Shown: positions 53,032-63,659, numbered from the stretch's first letter. The stretch: 64,000 nt of DNA from Branchiostoma floridae (GCF_000003815.2 NC_049982.1:27343944-27407943); one strand, 5' to 3'. Notes: generated by a model not told the origin, from the sequence alone. Numbers and translations: made by a program.

Positions 53032-54066
53032 ATGCTTCCAGCGCAGTCACCGAAGCCTAAGCAGTCCGTACTGAAGGTCTCTGTAGACCGAGAGATGCAG
53101 TGTGAGCCCCTACTGCGTGAAAACCCCAGACGCTTCGTCATTTTTCCCATCCAGTACCGCGACATCTGGCGCATGTACAAGAAGGCCGTAGCATCATTCT
53201 GGACAACGGAGGAAGTAGACCTCTCCAAGGACTTCGAGCATTGGGAGAGTCTGAATGGCAACGAAAAACACTTTATCAAACACGTCCTGGCGTTTTTTGC
53301 AGCTAGTGACGGTATCGTGAATGAAAATCTGGTAGAGAGATTCACCAAAGAGGTGCAGGTGACTGAGGTAAGGTGCTTCTATGGCTTCCAGATTGCCATT
53401 GAGAACATTCATTCTGAAATGTACAGTCTCTTAATCGACACCTACGTGAAGGATCCGCATGAAAGAGAGCATCTGTTCAGTGCCATTGAGACCATACCTT
53501 GTGTAAAGAAGAAGGCTGACTGGGCCCTTAGATGGACCGGAGACGAGAAAAGCACTTTTGGAGAGCGTGTGGTTGCGTTTGCCGCTGTGGAAGGGATATT
53601 TTTCTCCGGGGCCTTCGCAGCAATATTCTGGTTGAGGAAAAGAGGGCTCATGCCGGGTCTAACTTTCTCTAATGAGCTGATCAGTAGAGACGAGGGTCTG
53701 CACGCCGACTTTGCCTGTCTTATGGTCAGCTATCTGATCAATAAGCCTAGTCAAGAGCGCATTCACCAGATTATCGACGATGCTGTTAAGATTGAGCAAG
53801 AGTTCCTGACGGAAGCTCTTCCTGTGAAGCTGATTGGGATGAATCAAGACCTGATGAAACAGTACATCGAGTTTGTCGCTGATAGGCTGCTGGGCGAACT
53901 CATGTGCAGTAAGCTTTACAACAGCGAGAACCCCTTTGACTTCATGGAGAACATTTCTCTGGAGGGAAAGACCAACTTCTTTGAGAAAAAGGTGGGAGAG
54001 TACCAGAAGATGGGGGTTATGTCCTCCTCTGAACAGCAGAAGTTCACGCTGGATGCTGACTTTTGA
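53032..54066 (+). CDS. RRM2: Ribonucleotide reductase small subunit (R2), intronless, Polinton cargo
   Basis: The 344-residue subunit makes the tyrosyl radical needed to convert ribonucleotides to deoxyribonucleotides. All di-iron ligands are present: Asp93 (AASDGIV), Glu124 and His127 (IENIHSEM), Glu187 (AVEGIFFSG), Glu221 and His224 (RDEGLHADF). The radical Tyr131 is also present. The C-terminal FTLDADF is the tail that docks on the large R1 subunit, so it should work with host R1; no R1 gene is in the element. It is very close to animal R2 and has a shorter N-terminus (about 46 residues less than the mammalian numbering) without a visible KEN box. An AATAAA follows at 54075-54080. It lies only 62 bases inside the right terminal repeat. 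Confidence 0.96.
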   Translation: MLPAQSPKPKQSVLKVSVDREMQCEPLLRENPRRFVIFPIQYRDIWRMYKKAVASFWTTEEVDLSKDFEHWESLNGNEKHFIKHVLAFFAASDGIVNENLVERFTKEVQVTEVRCFYGFQIAIENIHSEMYSLLIDTYVKDPHEREHLFSAIETIPCVKKKADWALRWTGDEKSTFGERVVAFAAVEGIFFSGAFAAIFWLRKRGLMPGLTFSNELISRDEGLHADFACLMVSYLINKPSQERIHQIIDDAVKIEQEFLTEALPVKLIGMNQDLMKQYIEFVADRLLGELMCSKLYNSENPFDFMENISLEGKTNFFEKKVGEYQKMGVMSSSEQQKFTLDADF

Positions 54067-54074
54067 AAGTACAG

Positions 54075-54080
54075 AATAAA
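54075..54080 (+). terminator. Poly(A) signal of the R2 gene
   Basis: AATAAA begins nine bases after the stop codon, just before the terminal repeat. Confidence 0.6.
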
Positions 54081-54127
54081 AGAACGGAAAAAATCAAACG
54101 GTCATTGTCATCTTTATCTTATACGAT

Positions 54128-54461
54128 AGAGACTTAGAACCAGGCCAAATAAGGACATGTCTTTCACAATTGGGGAGGGGGAGGTTCATTTGGGGTGGGG
54201 TGGGGTTGTCGTAGTTACCTTGCTCCGCCTGAATATATGATATCTGACCCCTTACCTGCGCCGCCTGGATAAATCATATTTGACCTCTGACCTGCTATAC
54301 CTGAATAAATGATATATATGACCCCTGACCTGCTGCGCCTGAATAAATTATATCTGACCTCTGACCTGCGCCTGAATAGATAATATCGGCAGGCGATGAC
54401 CTTTGACCTGCGCCTGCTTGCGCCTGAATAAATGATACCAGCGTGTTGACTATATACTACT
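54128..54461. repeat. Polinton right terminal inverted repeat
   Basis: This is the inverse of 38038-38423, ending ...TGACTATATACTACT. It holds about seven copies of the cgcctgaataaatgatat / gacctctgacctg unit. The two repeats differ by many substitutions and by the number of internal units. Confidence 0.92.
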
Positions 54462-55960
54462 TATGTATGTTTACCGTGGTCATGCCCGAAGACTAATATC
54501 CCATGGTTGTTGAGAAGCTGCGCCAGTATGGGACCGAGGACTCCACAGTGGCTTCCCCGTCCGTGAGACAAGAAGAGCAATGCTCTAGAACAAGGCAAAG
54601 TAACTATATTAGGATCTGTGACGGTTACAACAATAACACACACACACACACAAACAAACAAACACACACGCAAACATACTTACACACACACACACACACA
54701 AACAAACAAACACACACACACACACACATACCACACACACACATACACACTCAGGTAACAAGGTAGGGCCGACGCAATCTTTGGTGTTAGATAAGTGTTT
54801 TGTACTTTGACCTGTTATAGGTATTGTCCATCAGCCAAATGACTTTATATTAGAAGCTAGGTAAGAATCAGAATCGTGGTTTTGATCGAAATGACGCACC
54901 TGAGTTTCTGTGTGGGTTCCCATGTCCTACAGTACAGGTATTGTCCGTCTGAGTTTACAATGTGCGGTACGGTACTGTAGCTCACACCCTGAGGCGTACG
55001 GCGGTCCGGATCTGCACCGGTCACAGAGGCCATTTTACGTCACACTGATCAAACATTAACGTGTTGACCTCTGTCACACATTCCACGGGGATCGTGAGCT
55101 TAAATTCATACATAACATCTGATTTAGTTATTTAAACAAATTAATTTTTTTCTTTAACAATGGCATCTAAAATGTTGACTTGACATCCCGACATGACATG
55201 GGGAACAAAATGTTCTGGATTGGAAGTGAGAATTTTTAAAAAGTCAAAATTTGCGTCTTATTCTTAAGGACCACTGTGTTTGGTCATTAGGCCATATACA
55301 GTTTGTAATAACAACTGGCTGTAAAAAGAGGTCTCTGAACTCTTGGTGTAAAGTTGAATCGTTTTAAGGTCTGATGACGTTTGGGTTCTTTGTTTACGTG
55401 TTAGGCCATATATAGCAAGTATATTTTATTAATGGCATCAGCTCGCTCATTCCTTTTCACCTAATTGACGAGAGATTACCGAAATGAGCAAATATGTCTT
55501 TTTGTAGCCTTAGTGATTGTACCTGTAGAAATAACGCTACCTTGGTAGCCATGACTGTATTTGTTATAAGTGAAACTTACTGGATAGTTGTGTAAATGTG
55601 GCACCAATATGGACGCCATGAGTGTAGTTACCAACTTGCATTGGTAAGTAATAACAGTTTACCACACTAGTGTCACTTTTACTACACCGGTGCACATCTT
55701 GAATACTGTAGCCATCTTGTTTTTGTAACATGCATTATCATAATACAGCCACTAAGCATAATACCGCCAAATAAATCGGCGATGAATTTAAAGAGATCTA
55801 CAAGTGCAGCAACAGTAATTTTCGAAGTATGCACACTTCAGGCATCCACGTGTTCAACACATTTTCAAAAACGTTTCGATAACAGTGCATTCGAAGACAA
55901 CAAGGCCAAAAGTTTTCAGTTCCTTTTCGGGGCAAGCGAGGCTCGTCGTGGGACAAACAC
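54462..55960. other. Intergenic DNA with a (CA)n microsatellite
   Basis: A CA/CAAA-rich simple repeat lies at 54636-54752. Otherwise nothing is recognised. The 102-codon frame at 55782-56090 (+) overlaps the inverted repeat below and is not convincing. Confidence 0.6.
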
Positions 55961-56160
55961 TCTGCTTTCTCTGCTTTCTCAACCGTCGCCATTAGTTCCT
56001 GTGGGCGTCTCCACAAACCAGCTGTCAGCCAATCAGAGAATAGGCCATTCACGTTTCAAAAGGGATCTCGCAAAGGCTGAAGGTATATAATGATCTCACT
56101 AATATTTATAAGCAGGGCGGTCAGGAACTAATGGTGCCGGTTAAGAAAGCAGAGTACAGA
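55960..56160. repeat. Inverted repeat, probable MITE
   Basis: The arm ctgctttctcaaccgtcgcc, then attagttcctg (55970-56012), is inverted at 56118-56155 as caggaactaatggtgccggt, then taagaaagcag. No target duplication was established. Confidence 0.6.
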
Positions 56161-56950
56161 CAACAGGCGGTTTCGCCATTGGATGTCTCTGCGTAGGAGA
56201 ATGAGATAACGTATTACTAACCGGATATCGAAATTTATACTTTGATATTTTTTTTCACTTCTACGTTTTTACTAATTATTGTAAAAAGTATGAGGAAAAA
56301 TGGACAGGTGAGCATGATTTTCCTGCAGGTGGTTTATTGATGTAACGTATTCTATTTCCATGTGGTGCTTCTATCTCTATTTAGACTCTAAATCAGGCAA
56401 AATCACTAAATTTCAAGGCGTGCATAAAGCAGCCATTGGCTGGTCGTCGTCAAGTCGGAGGCCCTGGATGTGACGTCACTCAGGCCTGCATGAAAAGGCC
56501 GCCACGCCTTCAGGGGTGCAGTTTAAGCCATCCGGACAGGAGGCGCTGCTGCACTGGTAAGGCAGCCCCCGGGTGGTGGAAGATGGGTCTAGATGCACAC
56601 AGTGCTCATAAGGGTGAATTTGTTGATATTTTGTCATGCAAAGGTGAACGTTGTCGATGGGTACTGTACGTTACAGTATGCGTTTTAAAGAATTATGCGT
56701 ATATGAAAAAAAAATTAATGTAACATTTTCATAAAAGTTAAAAGGACTGGCTACATGGAATCATGGCATCCACACATGTATCTATAAATAGCTTACCATT
56801 CATATGAGTATTCATGTAGAGTGTTTTGCAAAGCTACTTGAAAATGATGAATGCTATCGAAATATTATTAGAAATGGCGTTAGCAACTAAATTATTCTGA
56901 ACACTGATATACGTAACAACTATCATAGTATGTAATGAACGTTTACTCAC
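56160..56950. other. Intergenic or 3' part of the lectin gene
   Basis: The exon at 56951-57028 ends in a donor, so at least one more minus-strand exon should follow here or beyond, but none could be recognised with confidence. Confidence 0.3.
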
Positions 56951-57028
56951 GAACGCAGACGAAGTAGAATGTAAAGTCCTGGCAGACGAACCCAAGAGGA
57001 CACTGGACTTGGGAACACCAATCCGTTT
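56951..57028 (-). CDS. EGF/C-type-lectin gene, exon 9 (short Cys-rich)
   Basis: This 78-nt exon (phase 1 to 1) has acceptor ttatacag and donor gttc/gtgagt. It encodes DWCSQVQCPLGFVCQDFTFY, followed by FVCV: four Cys, not an EGF pattern. It is not the last exon, because it ends in a donor. Confidence 0.65.
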
Positions 57029-57039
57029 CTGTATAATAA

Positions 57040-57170
57040 TGATAACGATAGTAATTATGATAATAATGACAATGATAATAATAATAATGACGATGATGGT
57101 GGTGATGATGATGATGATGATGATAATAATAATACTAATGATAACAATGATAATAATAATAAGTCTGGTA
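57040..57170. repeat. (ATAATG)/(GAT)n microsatellite
   Basis: A simple repeat of ataataatg and gatgatgat units in intron 8. Confidence 0.85.
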
Positions 57171-57304
57171 GAGACTACATTAGTAGTAGGCAGTCAATCG
57201 ACTGTAGTAAACACCCTGAGAACGATTACTGAAGAGTAACCGAAACGCTAACCAACGGTTTTCCGCAGGCTTTGTTACAAGAACCATGTTCCTGACACAC
57301 CAAC

Positions 57305-57418
57305 CTGACTCGCAGTGGTTTCCTTGGTAACCGATCGGGCATTGACAGGTGTAGGAGTTGATGCCGTCATGGCAACTCCCGCCATTTTGGCACGGGCCGG
57401 AGGCACACTCGTCAATGT
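57305..57418 (-). CDS. EGF/C-type-lectin gene, exon 8 (calcium-binding EGF)
   Basis: This 114-nt exon (phase 1 to 1) encodes one EGF domain, [16 protein letters not shown], followed by [15 protein letters not shown]. It has six Cys and the DxDE and Asn calcium-binding pattern. Confidence 0.9.
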
Positions 57419-57985
57419 CTATGGAAATGCGTATAAGAACAGGGTTGTCATTAAAATGCATGTCATAAAACAACAGCTAGGGGCATCTAGTGTGTGTACG
57501 TATCGAGTTGAGTATAAATGATCGTATAAAAGCATATAAACAAAGATATAAGAGTATGACAACTACCGGATATGGCCAAAATTTGAAGGAAATATCCAAT
57601 AGATTACTTTGAAAATTTCAGTTGACCCAAGCATCAGGAATCTTGTCTATTGTGACCATTATCTTCATGTCTTTGTGTGGTCACAGCATGCAGGTTTAGC
57701 ACTTTTTCCGCAGTATTTCACCTTAGAGGGGCAAAATTCAGTCCAGAATGGTATACTTATGTCTGCAGTACAGCCTATATAGTATACGCAGAATCCCAAC
57801 TGCAGCCTCGTTCTGGTGCCATGACCCCGGATGGCCCCGGGAAGTCCAACATGGCCGCCATAATTGGGATTAACTCTATTGCACGATTTGTTCCTGAAGT
57901 GTTATCTTTTACGGAAGAGAGAGAATTTACTGAACGTGCGATTCCAGGAAGCACTGTGTATCTTGAGAACTACAGCAGTACTTAC

Positions 57986-58105
57986 CTATCTCACAAGTCT
58001 TCCCGTCCAACCCGGCAGGACAGTCGCAGAAGGCGGCAGAGTCGTTGAAGCAGGACGTGCAGACGCCGCCGTTCTGGCAGATGTTCTGCCCGCACGGTTT
58101 CAGGT
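57986..58105 (-). CDS. EGF/C-type-lectin gene, exon 7 (EGF)
   Basis: This 120-nt exon (phase 1 to 1) has an aatttcag acceptor and a gatag/gtaagt donor. The EGF-like text is LKPCGQNICQNGGVCTSC, followed by AAFCDCPAGLDGKTCE. It has an extra Cys between the third and fourth standard positions. Confidence 0.88.
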
Positions 58106-58260
58106 CTGAAATTATTATCATCTTTGTTATCGGGTGTATTTGCAGCCAGTAGGTACCCATTGTGTTGAGTAATGAGGCTGATTAACGTGGTCGAGACACC
58201 TCCTCGAGCACCGGACCCCCGTTTTACGTCCCTCGATTTCGTGGAATGTTTCGTGAGACT

Positions 58261-58640
58261 ACAGCATCTGGTCGTACTTGGTTGGTCTCCCATCCAAGAA
58301 CTATTATTAATAATAACCAGACTACGCATTGCTTAACTTCCGAGATCGAGGGACCGGGTGTACCAAAGACAAAGTTGCCCGTGCAAAGTGCAGATGCTTA
58401 GGGGTGGTGCCCAACTCCATTTCTGTAGCCATTAGGCCACACATTTGTGCAAGTCACTACAGCAGGGGACTAGTCCGCTGGTAGTGATGTGTGTTTAACT
58501 CCCATACTCTGTTCCAAATGCTGAGTGCTAAGCAGAGAAAGCAGCATGTGCCATTTTTGAAGTCTTTGGTATGACTCGGCCGGGGATCGAACTCACGACC
58601 TACCGAATGCAAGGCGAACACTCTATCCACTCGGACATTC
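58261..58640 (-). mobile_element. Composite SINE: tRNA-like head plus 5S-rRNA-like segment
   Basis: On the minus strand a tRNA-like head (58638-58575) has an A-box TGTCCGAGTGGATAGAG and a B-box GTGAGTTCGATCCCC. A body of about 220 bp follows. A 5S rRNA-like part comes next, at about 58350-58259: GATCTCGGAAGTTAAGCA, then TTCTTGGATGGGAGACC and GATGCTGTAG, which match the internal promoter and 3' part of 5S rRNA. An AT-rich insertion (ttattattaataata) sits in the 5S part. It lies in intron 6 of the lectin gene. Confidence 0.7.
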
Positions 58641-58974
58641 TTTCATATATCAAGTAATATTTCGCTGTCAGTTAGGCTGATTCATGGTCTACGACTTTGC
58701 TCAATCGCAGTTCAAACAGTAAAACATCTTATTCTGGTAACTATGAAATCTTTCAGCTTACAATTTCCTCATTGCCGTTTTGTCCGAACTCATTCTATTT
58801 TTCTGTCATTCCAACTGACAGTCAAATGTTCATTGGTAACATATGTAACCATCGTGGATTTTGCTTTCGACTGATGTGCTGTCGGTGTCATTATTCCATC
58901 ATTTCTTTTCCATTCTGAGTAGTGTTTTTGTGTGAATTTTACTAAATTAGGTGCAAAATACAGACTTGATTTAC

Positions 58975-59106
58975 CATCTTGGCAGATGTAGTTGTGCTGT
59001 TCCGTGCACGGTGCTGTCTTGGCCAGGAAGCTGTCCGAGCTGTCCAGGAGAACACACAGGTCATCACAGGGAGCGGCGGGTTCACTGGCAGACCACTGCA
59101 GGGGGA
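58975..59106 (-). CDS. EGF/C-type-lectin gene, exon 6 (C-type lectin domain, second half)
   Basis: This 132-nt exon (phase 1 to 1) encodes LQWSASEPAAPCDDLCVLLD, followed by KTAPCTEQHNYICQD. These are the W, the paired Cys and the final NYICQ of a C-type lectin fold. The calcium-site EPN/QPD and WND motifs are not present (SEPAAP, no WND), so sugar binding is doubtful. Confidence 0.85.
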
Positions 59107-59280
59107 CTGGTGGATGGTGGACAAAAATTCATGAGCTTCCGACGTGGTTGTTTATAAGTATTTTGTAAAAAGATATTAGGCATTGCGCATGACAGCATTG
59201 TCTCAATGATTTTCGTGAATGGAATGTGTCGGTTCCTTTTTCTATCGGCATGATCAGGATCTATCAAGAATAAGCCTTTC

Positions 59281-59508
59281 CATAGAGGTTATCACGCATG
59301 CGTGGGTGAGAGGAACTCTGGGTAATATGTCAAAGTTGAAGGCCTTCAGACCTAAACAGTCTCGTCTCTACCGTTGTTTTGATTTGTGTAACAATGTCCG
59401 GAACGTAGTGGCGCCTGGAAAATGGCGGAATTTTTACGTTCTGGGGCCTTCAACTTTGACATATTACACAGAGTTACTCTCAGCCGCGCGTGCGTGGTAA
59501 CCTCTGTG
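59281..59508. mobile_element. MITE with about 60-bp terminal inverted repeats
   Basis: AGAGGTTATCACGCATGCG at the left and its near inverse at the right end, both extending to taatatgtcaaagttgaagg. It is in the intron between the two lectin exons. Confidence 0.8.
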
Positions 59509-59542
59509 AAAAGTACGGCCAGTGGGCTTCAATTTGAAGTAC

Positions 59543-59767
59543 CTGATAAAGGAGCCCCGTGACTGTAGAGAAACACCGCCGGTGCTGTTTTGAAGGCCAG
59601 CCAGTTCGACACGCCGGAGGTAGCCGCGATCTTGTCAGCGAGGAAACTTTGCTGCTGCTGGTCTGTTATATCCACCAGGTGTCCGTCCTGAGCTCGGCAG
59701 GCTCGGGCCGCGTCAGGGTGGGCAGCAGATGTGGGGGAGAACAGGTAACATTCTCCGGCAAAGAGCA
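59543..59767 (-). CDS. EGF/C-type-lectin gene, exon 5 (C-type lectin domain, first half)
   Basis: This 225-nt exon (phase 1 to 1) encodes ECYLFSPTSAAHPDAARACR, followed by DGHLVDITDQQQQSFLADKI and NWLAFK. That is the typical CYxF, AxxxC, GGHLVxI and W pattern of the N-terminal half of the fold. Confidence 0.9.
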
Positions 59768-59870
59768 CTGGCATTTGTGAAAAAGAAAAGTTAGCAGACA
59801 TTTAGTTTCGATTCAATTTACTATACTCATATAGTAAGGTTCTAACACGACCAGGATTGTACTCACTTTT

Positions 59871-60055
59871 CTGAGTCTTGCTGCTACTTATAGCCGATGT
59901 AGGTGGCGCTGTAGCAGCGAGAATGCCGTCCCAAACGTGGCTCAGTTTGTTTCCCCCCTTGTCGCTGTTCATGACTGGAGCTGAGCCACGTTTGGGACGG
60001 TATTCTTGCTGCTGCAGAGCCACTTACACCGGCTATAAGTAGCAGCAAGAATCAG
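59871..60055. mobile_element. 185-bp MITE with about 75-bp inverted repeats
   Basis: CTGAGTCTTGCTGCTACTTA at the left and its inverse at the right end; the inner arms share gccgtcccaaacgtggctca. No coding capacity. It lies in intron 4 of the lectin gene. Confidence 0.85.
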
Positions 60056-60507
60056 ATCCAGTTATTCTAACGCCGATGATGGTGTCTGACAGACATCGAT
60101 GTTCAGAATTCGCTTTGTTGTTGAGCACCTATTATAAGATGTAACACGAAGTAATGGGGACCTGAAGATGGACCAGAAGATTCTTCTTCTTCTTTTTTAT
60201 ACGTGCTTAACCTCATTAGGCTAAGGACTGCAAGCACGGTACGTAAGGCGTACACAGGACTGTAAGTTTTGATCCACTCACACCGGGAAGGTTCCCTATA
60301 CTCTTTCCGATAAGACTGGAGGGTTCTTTTATGCGCGTGAGATTCAAAATGTCCATCAAGATGAAAGTCAGTATCAACATAAGGACTTTAAAAAATGCTA
60401 TGGGGGACAGAGATCATACATGAGCAACATACACGTCGCTGTTTGCTTTGCTGCTGTTCGAGTGAAAGCAAAAGAAAACCTTACCGTATGGCCGATAAAT
60501 GTCCTAC

Positions 60508-60621
60508 CCATTTCACAGTTCTTCCCGGTGACATCTTCAGGACAGGCACAGCTGTAGCCGTTCACGTGATCGAGGCAGGTCCCTCCCAGCCAACAAGGGT
60601 TGCTCGCACACTCGTCTATGT
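60508..60621 (-). CDS. EGF/C-type-lectin gene, exon 4 (calcium-binding EGF)
   Basis: This 114-nt exon (phase 1 to 1) encodes [16 protein letters not shown], followed by [16 protein letters not shown]. It is a canonical six-Cys EGF with a calcium-binding start. Confidence 0.9.
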
Positions 60622-60807
60622 CTGAATCATAGTAAACAAAGACTCAAAGATGATTATAGAATCTGATGAACCATAACATTAGAAGCTTAAGTGTCTTACG
60701 CAGTTACCATGTCAACCGATGTAAATGATTAGAACCTAGGATGTGCACAATCGTTGATGTCAGCTTATACTTGCATATGTTGCTTTAACAGAAAAACGCT
60801 CGCTGAC

Positions 60808-60897
60808 CTTGATCACAGTTGTGTCCGGTCCAGCCGTCCTCACAGGTACACGTCGAACCGTCTGTACATGTTCCGTGGACACAGACACACGCAGGGG
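60808..60897 (-). CDS. EGF/C-type-lectin gene, exon 3 (short EGF)
   Basis: This 90-nt exon (phase 1 to 1) encodes PACVCVHGTCTDGSTCTCED, followed by GWTGHNCD. It is a compact EGF/laminin-like module with a short first loop. Confidence 0.85.
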
Positions 60898-61416
60898 CTG
60901 GAGACAGAGATGTGTAACACTAGTTCACCTTTATCAGCGGGGTAACCTTTATCCGTTGCTTTTTTAAAAAATGGGGTATTTAGGAGCATCATGTCAACGG
61001 ACGGTGGTTTCAAAGTACAATATATTAAAAACATTGCATTTTGATTAAACAACGGATTTAAGTTAGCCCAATACTTAACATCATTGCAGTTTGATATAAG
61101 AATGGATATAGGTTATCCCACGGATAAAGGTGAACTAGCGTTACATCAAGTTTGTCATTGGCTCCGAGAACGAAACGAAGCACAAGGTACAGACTGGGAC
61201 GGATTTTCAGTGCTGTCCACTGCTGTATGTTTCACCCCTCCTAGCCCCGTCCAGTCTCTGCCAAGTCATCATCAATTGTTATGTCCTTAATAATTCAAAT
61301 TTCATGCGTCTTCTGACCTTATATGTCGGATCAAAACCCCCACCCTCACCCCGGCAAAGGAAAAAAAAGAGAAGTTGACATTGTCTTTTGATACGACATC
61401 GAGGCTACATCCTCAC

Positions 61417-61803
61417 CTGCACACAGCGCGTACATGTTGTTGTAGTTCCCTCCTTGCAGGCCTGCGGTCTGAGTGTCATAATCCACTCCGTACGCACCGT
61501 ACAAACTCCAGCCAGGGATGTACACAAAGGTGTCATCAAGCGGCTGACACTGACTGCCAGCCCCGTCCGTGTGTCCACACAGCTCACTCGAGAGAGCCCC
61601 GAACGTTGTACATTCGGCATGGTGAAACGTGATGCAGTCTGATGCCCACAGGTAGGTACACCCATCCTCACCTGTCCGGTAGCCTGGGTACCTCATCCCC
61701 GCCGCTTCACACGTGGCTTTCACGTTAGCATTGGTCATCTGTCCTGTCGCACGAATCTTCCAAAAGGACCAGGTGTCAATCGTGGCCAGGTACACCTGTT
61801 GGC
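61417..61803 (-). CDS. EGF/C-type-lectin gene, exon 2 (uncharacterised Cys-rich domain)
   Basis: This 387-nt exon (phase 1 to 1), with ttttcag acceptor and gcag/gtgagg donor, encodes a whole 129-residue domain. Characteristic text is WKIRATGQMTNANVKATCEA, GCTYLWASDCITFHH, CQPLDDTFVYIPGW, YGVDYDTQTAGLQGGNYNNM and YALCAG. I recall domains of this look from lancelet secreted proteins but know no established name or function. It has seven or eight Cys and is presumably extracellular. Confidence 0.85.
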
Positions 61804-63345
61804 CTGAAAAGAGCGAGACATCTTGTAATGACCAAATAGCACATGTATTATTTAGATGACGGTTAGGCCACACCGACTTCATCTTCAATATGGATGACAT
61901 CCTCTGGAGACTCCAAAACTAATGCGCGCGGGCGAAAAAAACACGAAAAAACAAAACAGAAAAAATAAAAAAATTGCTGCTAAACCACAGGACTAAATAT
62001 CCAGAACATTTTCCCCAGGGTTTGTTTGTCTTATGTTCACCTCCAGTCAGACTGTGCGAGACAATCGTCGCCATTTCAACCATGTTTGTATTGCCATTCT
62101 TGTTTAAATAGGGAACAAGGTAGCCTCCGTCGCAGACTTTGAGCGGACTGGCTTTTTTCAGGAGGCGTGGCCTCTGGTTCGCGATTTTCAACATTGGCTA
62201 GCCGGGAAAGGGAGTTTGCCGTGGAAAGGATTTTACTCGATCTCGAAGCCTGCGCGCAACGAGCTATGCACGCAACCGCTCAAGGCAAGGTTACGCTTTG
62301 AGCAACGTTACCGTGTGAGTAATGTGCGTTGAGACGTGCACCCTCCCTGCTCTTGCCATTTCTTCCCCACGTTTTCAGAAAAAACATGGCGGACGTGGCC
62401 TCCAAAAAGCACGACAAATAACACTTACGACGGGTTGGGCCCTTAGCGTTGAATTAAGTAGACGATATATATCAAATTATCTCAAAAATAGGGACTAAGA
62501 CATGACTCCACAGAAGGTAATAAGTCCTTACTTCTGTGTTGATATATTTTTCAATCGGGTTGCGGTGTAACCATACAGATATCCGTTATTTTAACTATAT
62601 TTGTACTCATTACATTGAAGCGAAATATTGATTTAACATAATCAAATGAATACCAAATCATTCGAAAAATGTAATTCTACATGAAGATATCACAAACGTT
62701 TTAACATACATTGAAGCGAAATATTGATTGAACGTATTTGAATGAACACCAAAGAAACAAAGTCGTCACTCTTCTACCACGAGCACTGAATAGCGATTTG
62801 ATTTAGGAACGGAGATAGCCTGCCACTAGCACAAAATGAAACGGTTCAACTGTAGTTTTCACGGCTTACGTGTACGTTTGCCTTGGCATCTTCGGACGCG
62901 AAGAAAATATCTTTTACGTAATTGCATGATTATAGATTACCGAATCCTAGGAACAACATCGAGAGGACAACATTTACTTATAGATCGGTAAAGATTGGAA
63001 TTTGCTACCTAGAGATTTCACGATTGTCTCTGATACGCGATTGTTTAAGAGGATGGTAGTCCAATTTTACGGATTTTAATGGTTTTTAGTGTATATGCCA
63101 TATGTGCCCTCTGACCTCACTCGTGATTTTAGACTTGGTGTATATATTTGTATGTAAGTCTGATCTGTATCTAATAGTATGTTATTGTATCCGTTTATGT
63201 ATTTGCATATACTCTATGTGTTTTTATTGTATAAACCCTGGAAGATGTAGCTCAATCTGAGCCAAAGGGCATCTAAATAAACTCAGTATAATTAATACTT
63301 TGGCATCGATTCCGGACGAAATGCTGGTACAAAATATGTACTCAC
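61804..63345. other. Intron 1 of the lectin gene
   Basis: This 1.5-kb intron has no recognisable gene. It contains a degenerate direct repeat, acattgaagcgaaatattga, at about 62615 and 62708. Confidence 0.6.
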
Positions 63346-63406
63346 CGACTGAAGCGGAGGGCAGGGTGCATACTGCCGCGAGGAGGAGCAGAAACTTCCA
63401 CATCAT
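63346..63406 (-). CDS. EGF/C-type-lectin gene, exon 1 (signal peptide)
   Basis: This exon opens with ATG ATG at 63406 and encodes MMWKFLLLLAAVCTLPSASVG, a classical signal peptide. It leaves in phase 1 at g/gtgagt, matching the phase-1 acceptor of exon 2 at 61803. The protein is thus secreted. Confidence 0.85.
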
Positions 63407-63659
63407 TGCCGTATGTTATGTCAGTCTCGACTGCCTGGACAGAGTTCTGGTGACAACAGTATATACCTAGTCTGTGTAACGCCAACAATGTAGGGTGGGC
63501 CGTATAGAAGCGCGACTAAACCAGGCTAGTTTAGTACACCGTGTTGTTAACGGTAGTTCTGGGTGATTAACGGCGCATTAATTATTGTAGGTCAGAGTTG
63601 ACAGGCACCGAATCAAACGTTGTTGACTTGACAACTTCGAGATGTTGCAAAGTTTTGAT

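Larger units (their letters stand above)
38038..54461. mobile_element. Complete Polinton/Maverick (adintovirus-like) element, 16.4 kb
   Basis: The left end, AGTAGTATGTAGTCAGCACG, and the inverted right end are clear terminal inverted repeats, each followed by matching internal sequence. Between them are all hallmark Polinton genes: a retrovirus-like integrase with chromodomain, protein-primed-type DNA polymerase B, A32-like packaging ATPase, adenain-like protease, and minor and major capsid proteins. These are organised in two converging blocks. All hallmark frames are uninterrupted. Extra cargo is an R2 ribonucleotide reductase, a double-PC4 protein and a broken Bcl-2-like gene. The usual 6-bp target duplication is not visible (left flank taccac, right flank tatgta). 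The left flank is occupied by a MITE, which may have replaced the original flank. Confidence 0.96.

Noticed and set aside
55782-56090. 102-codon plus-strand frame
   Set aside because: It overlaps an inverted-repeat element and has no recognisable domain.
58259-58350. A functional 5S rRNA gene
   Set aside because: Only the internal and 3' part is present, and it is interrupted by an AT-rich insertion.
60175-60330. Another SINE in intron 4 of the lectin gene
   Set aside because: Some words resemble the SINE body (ctaaggactgcaagc), but no tRNA head or ends could be defined.
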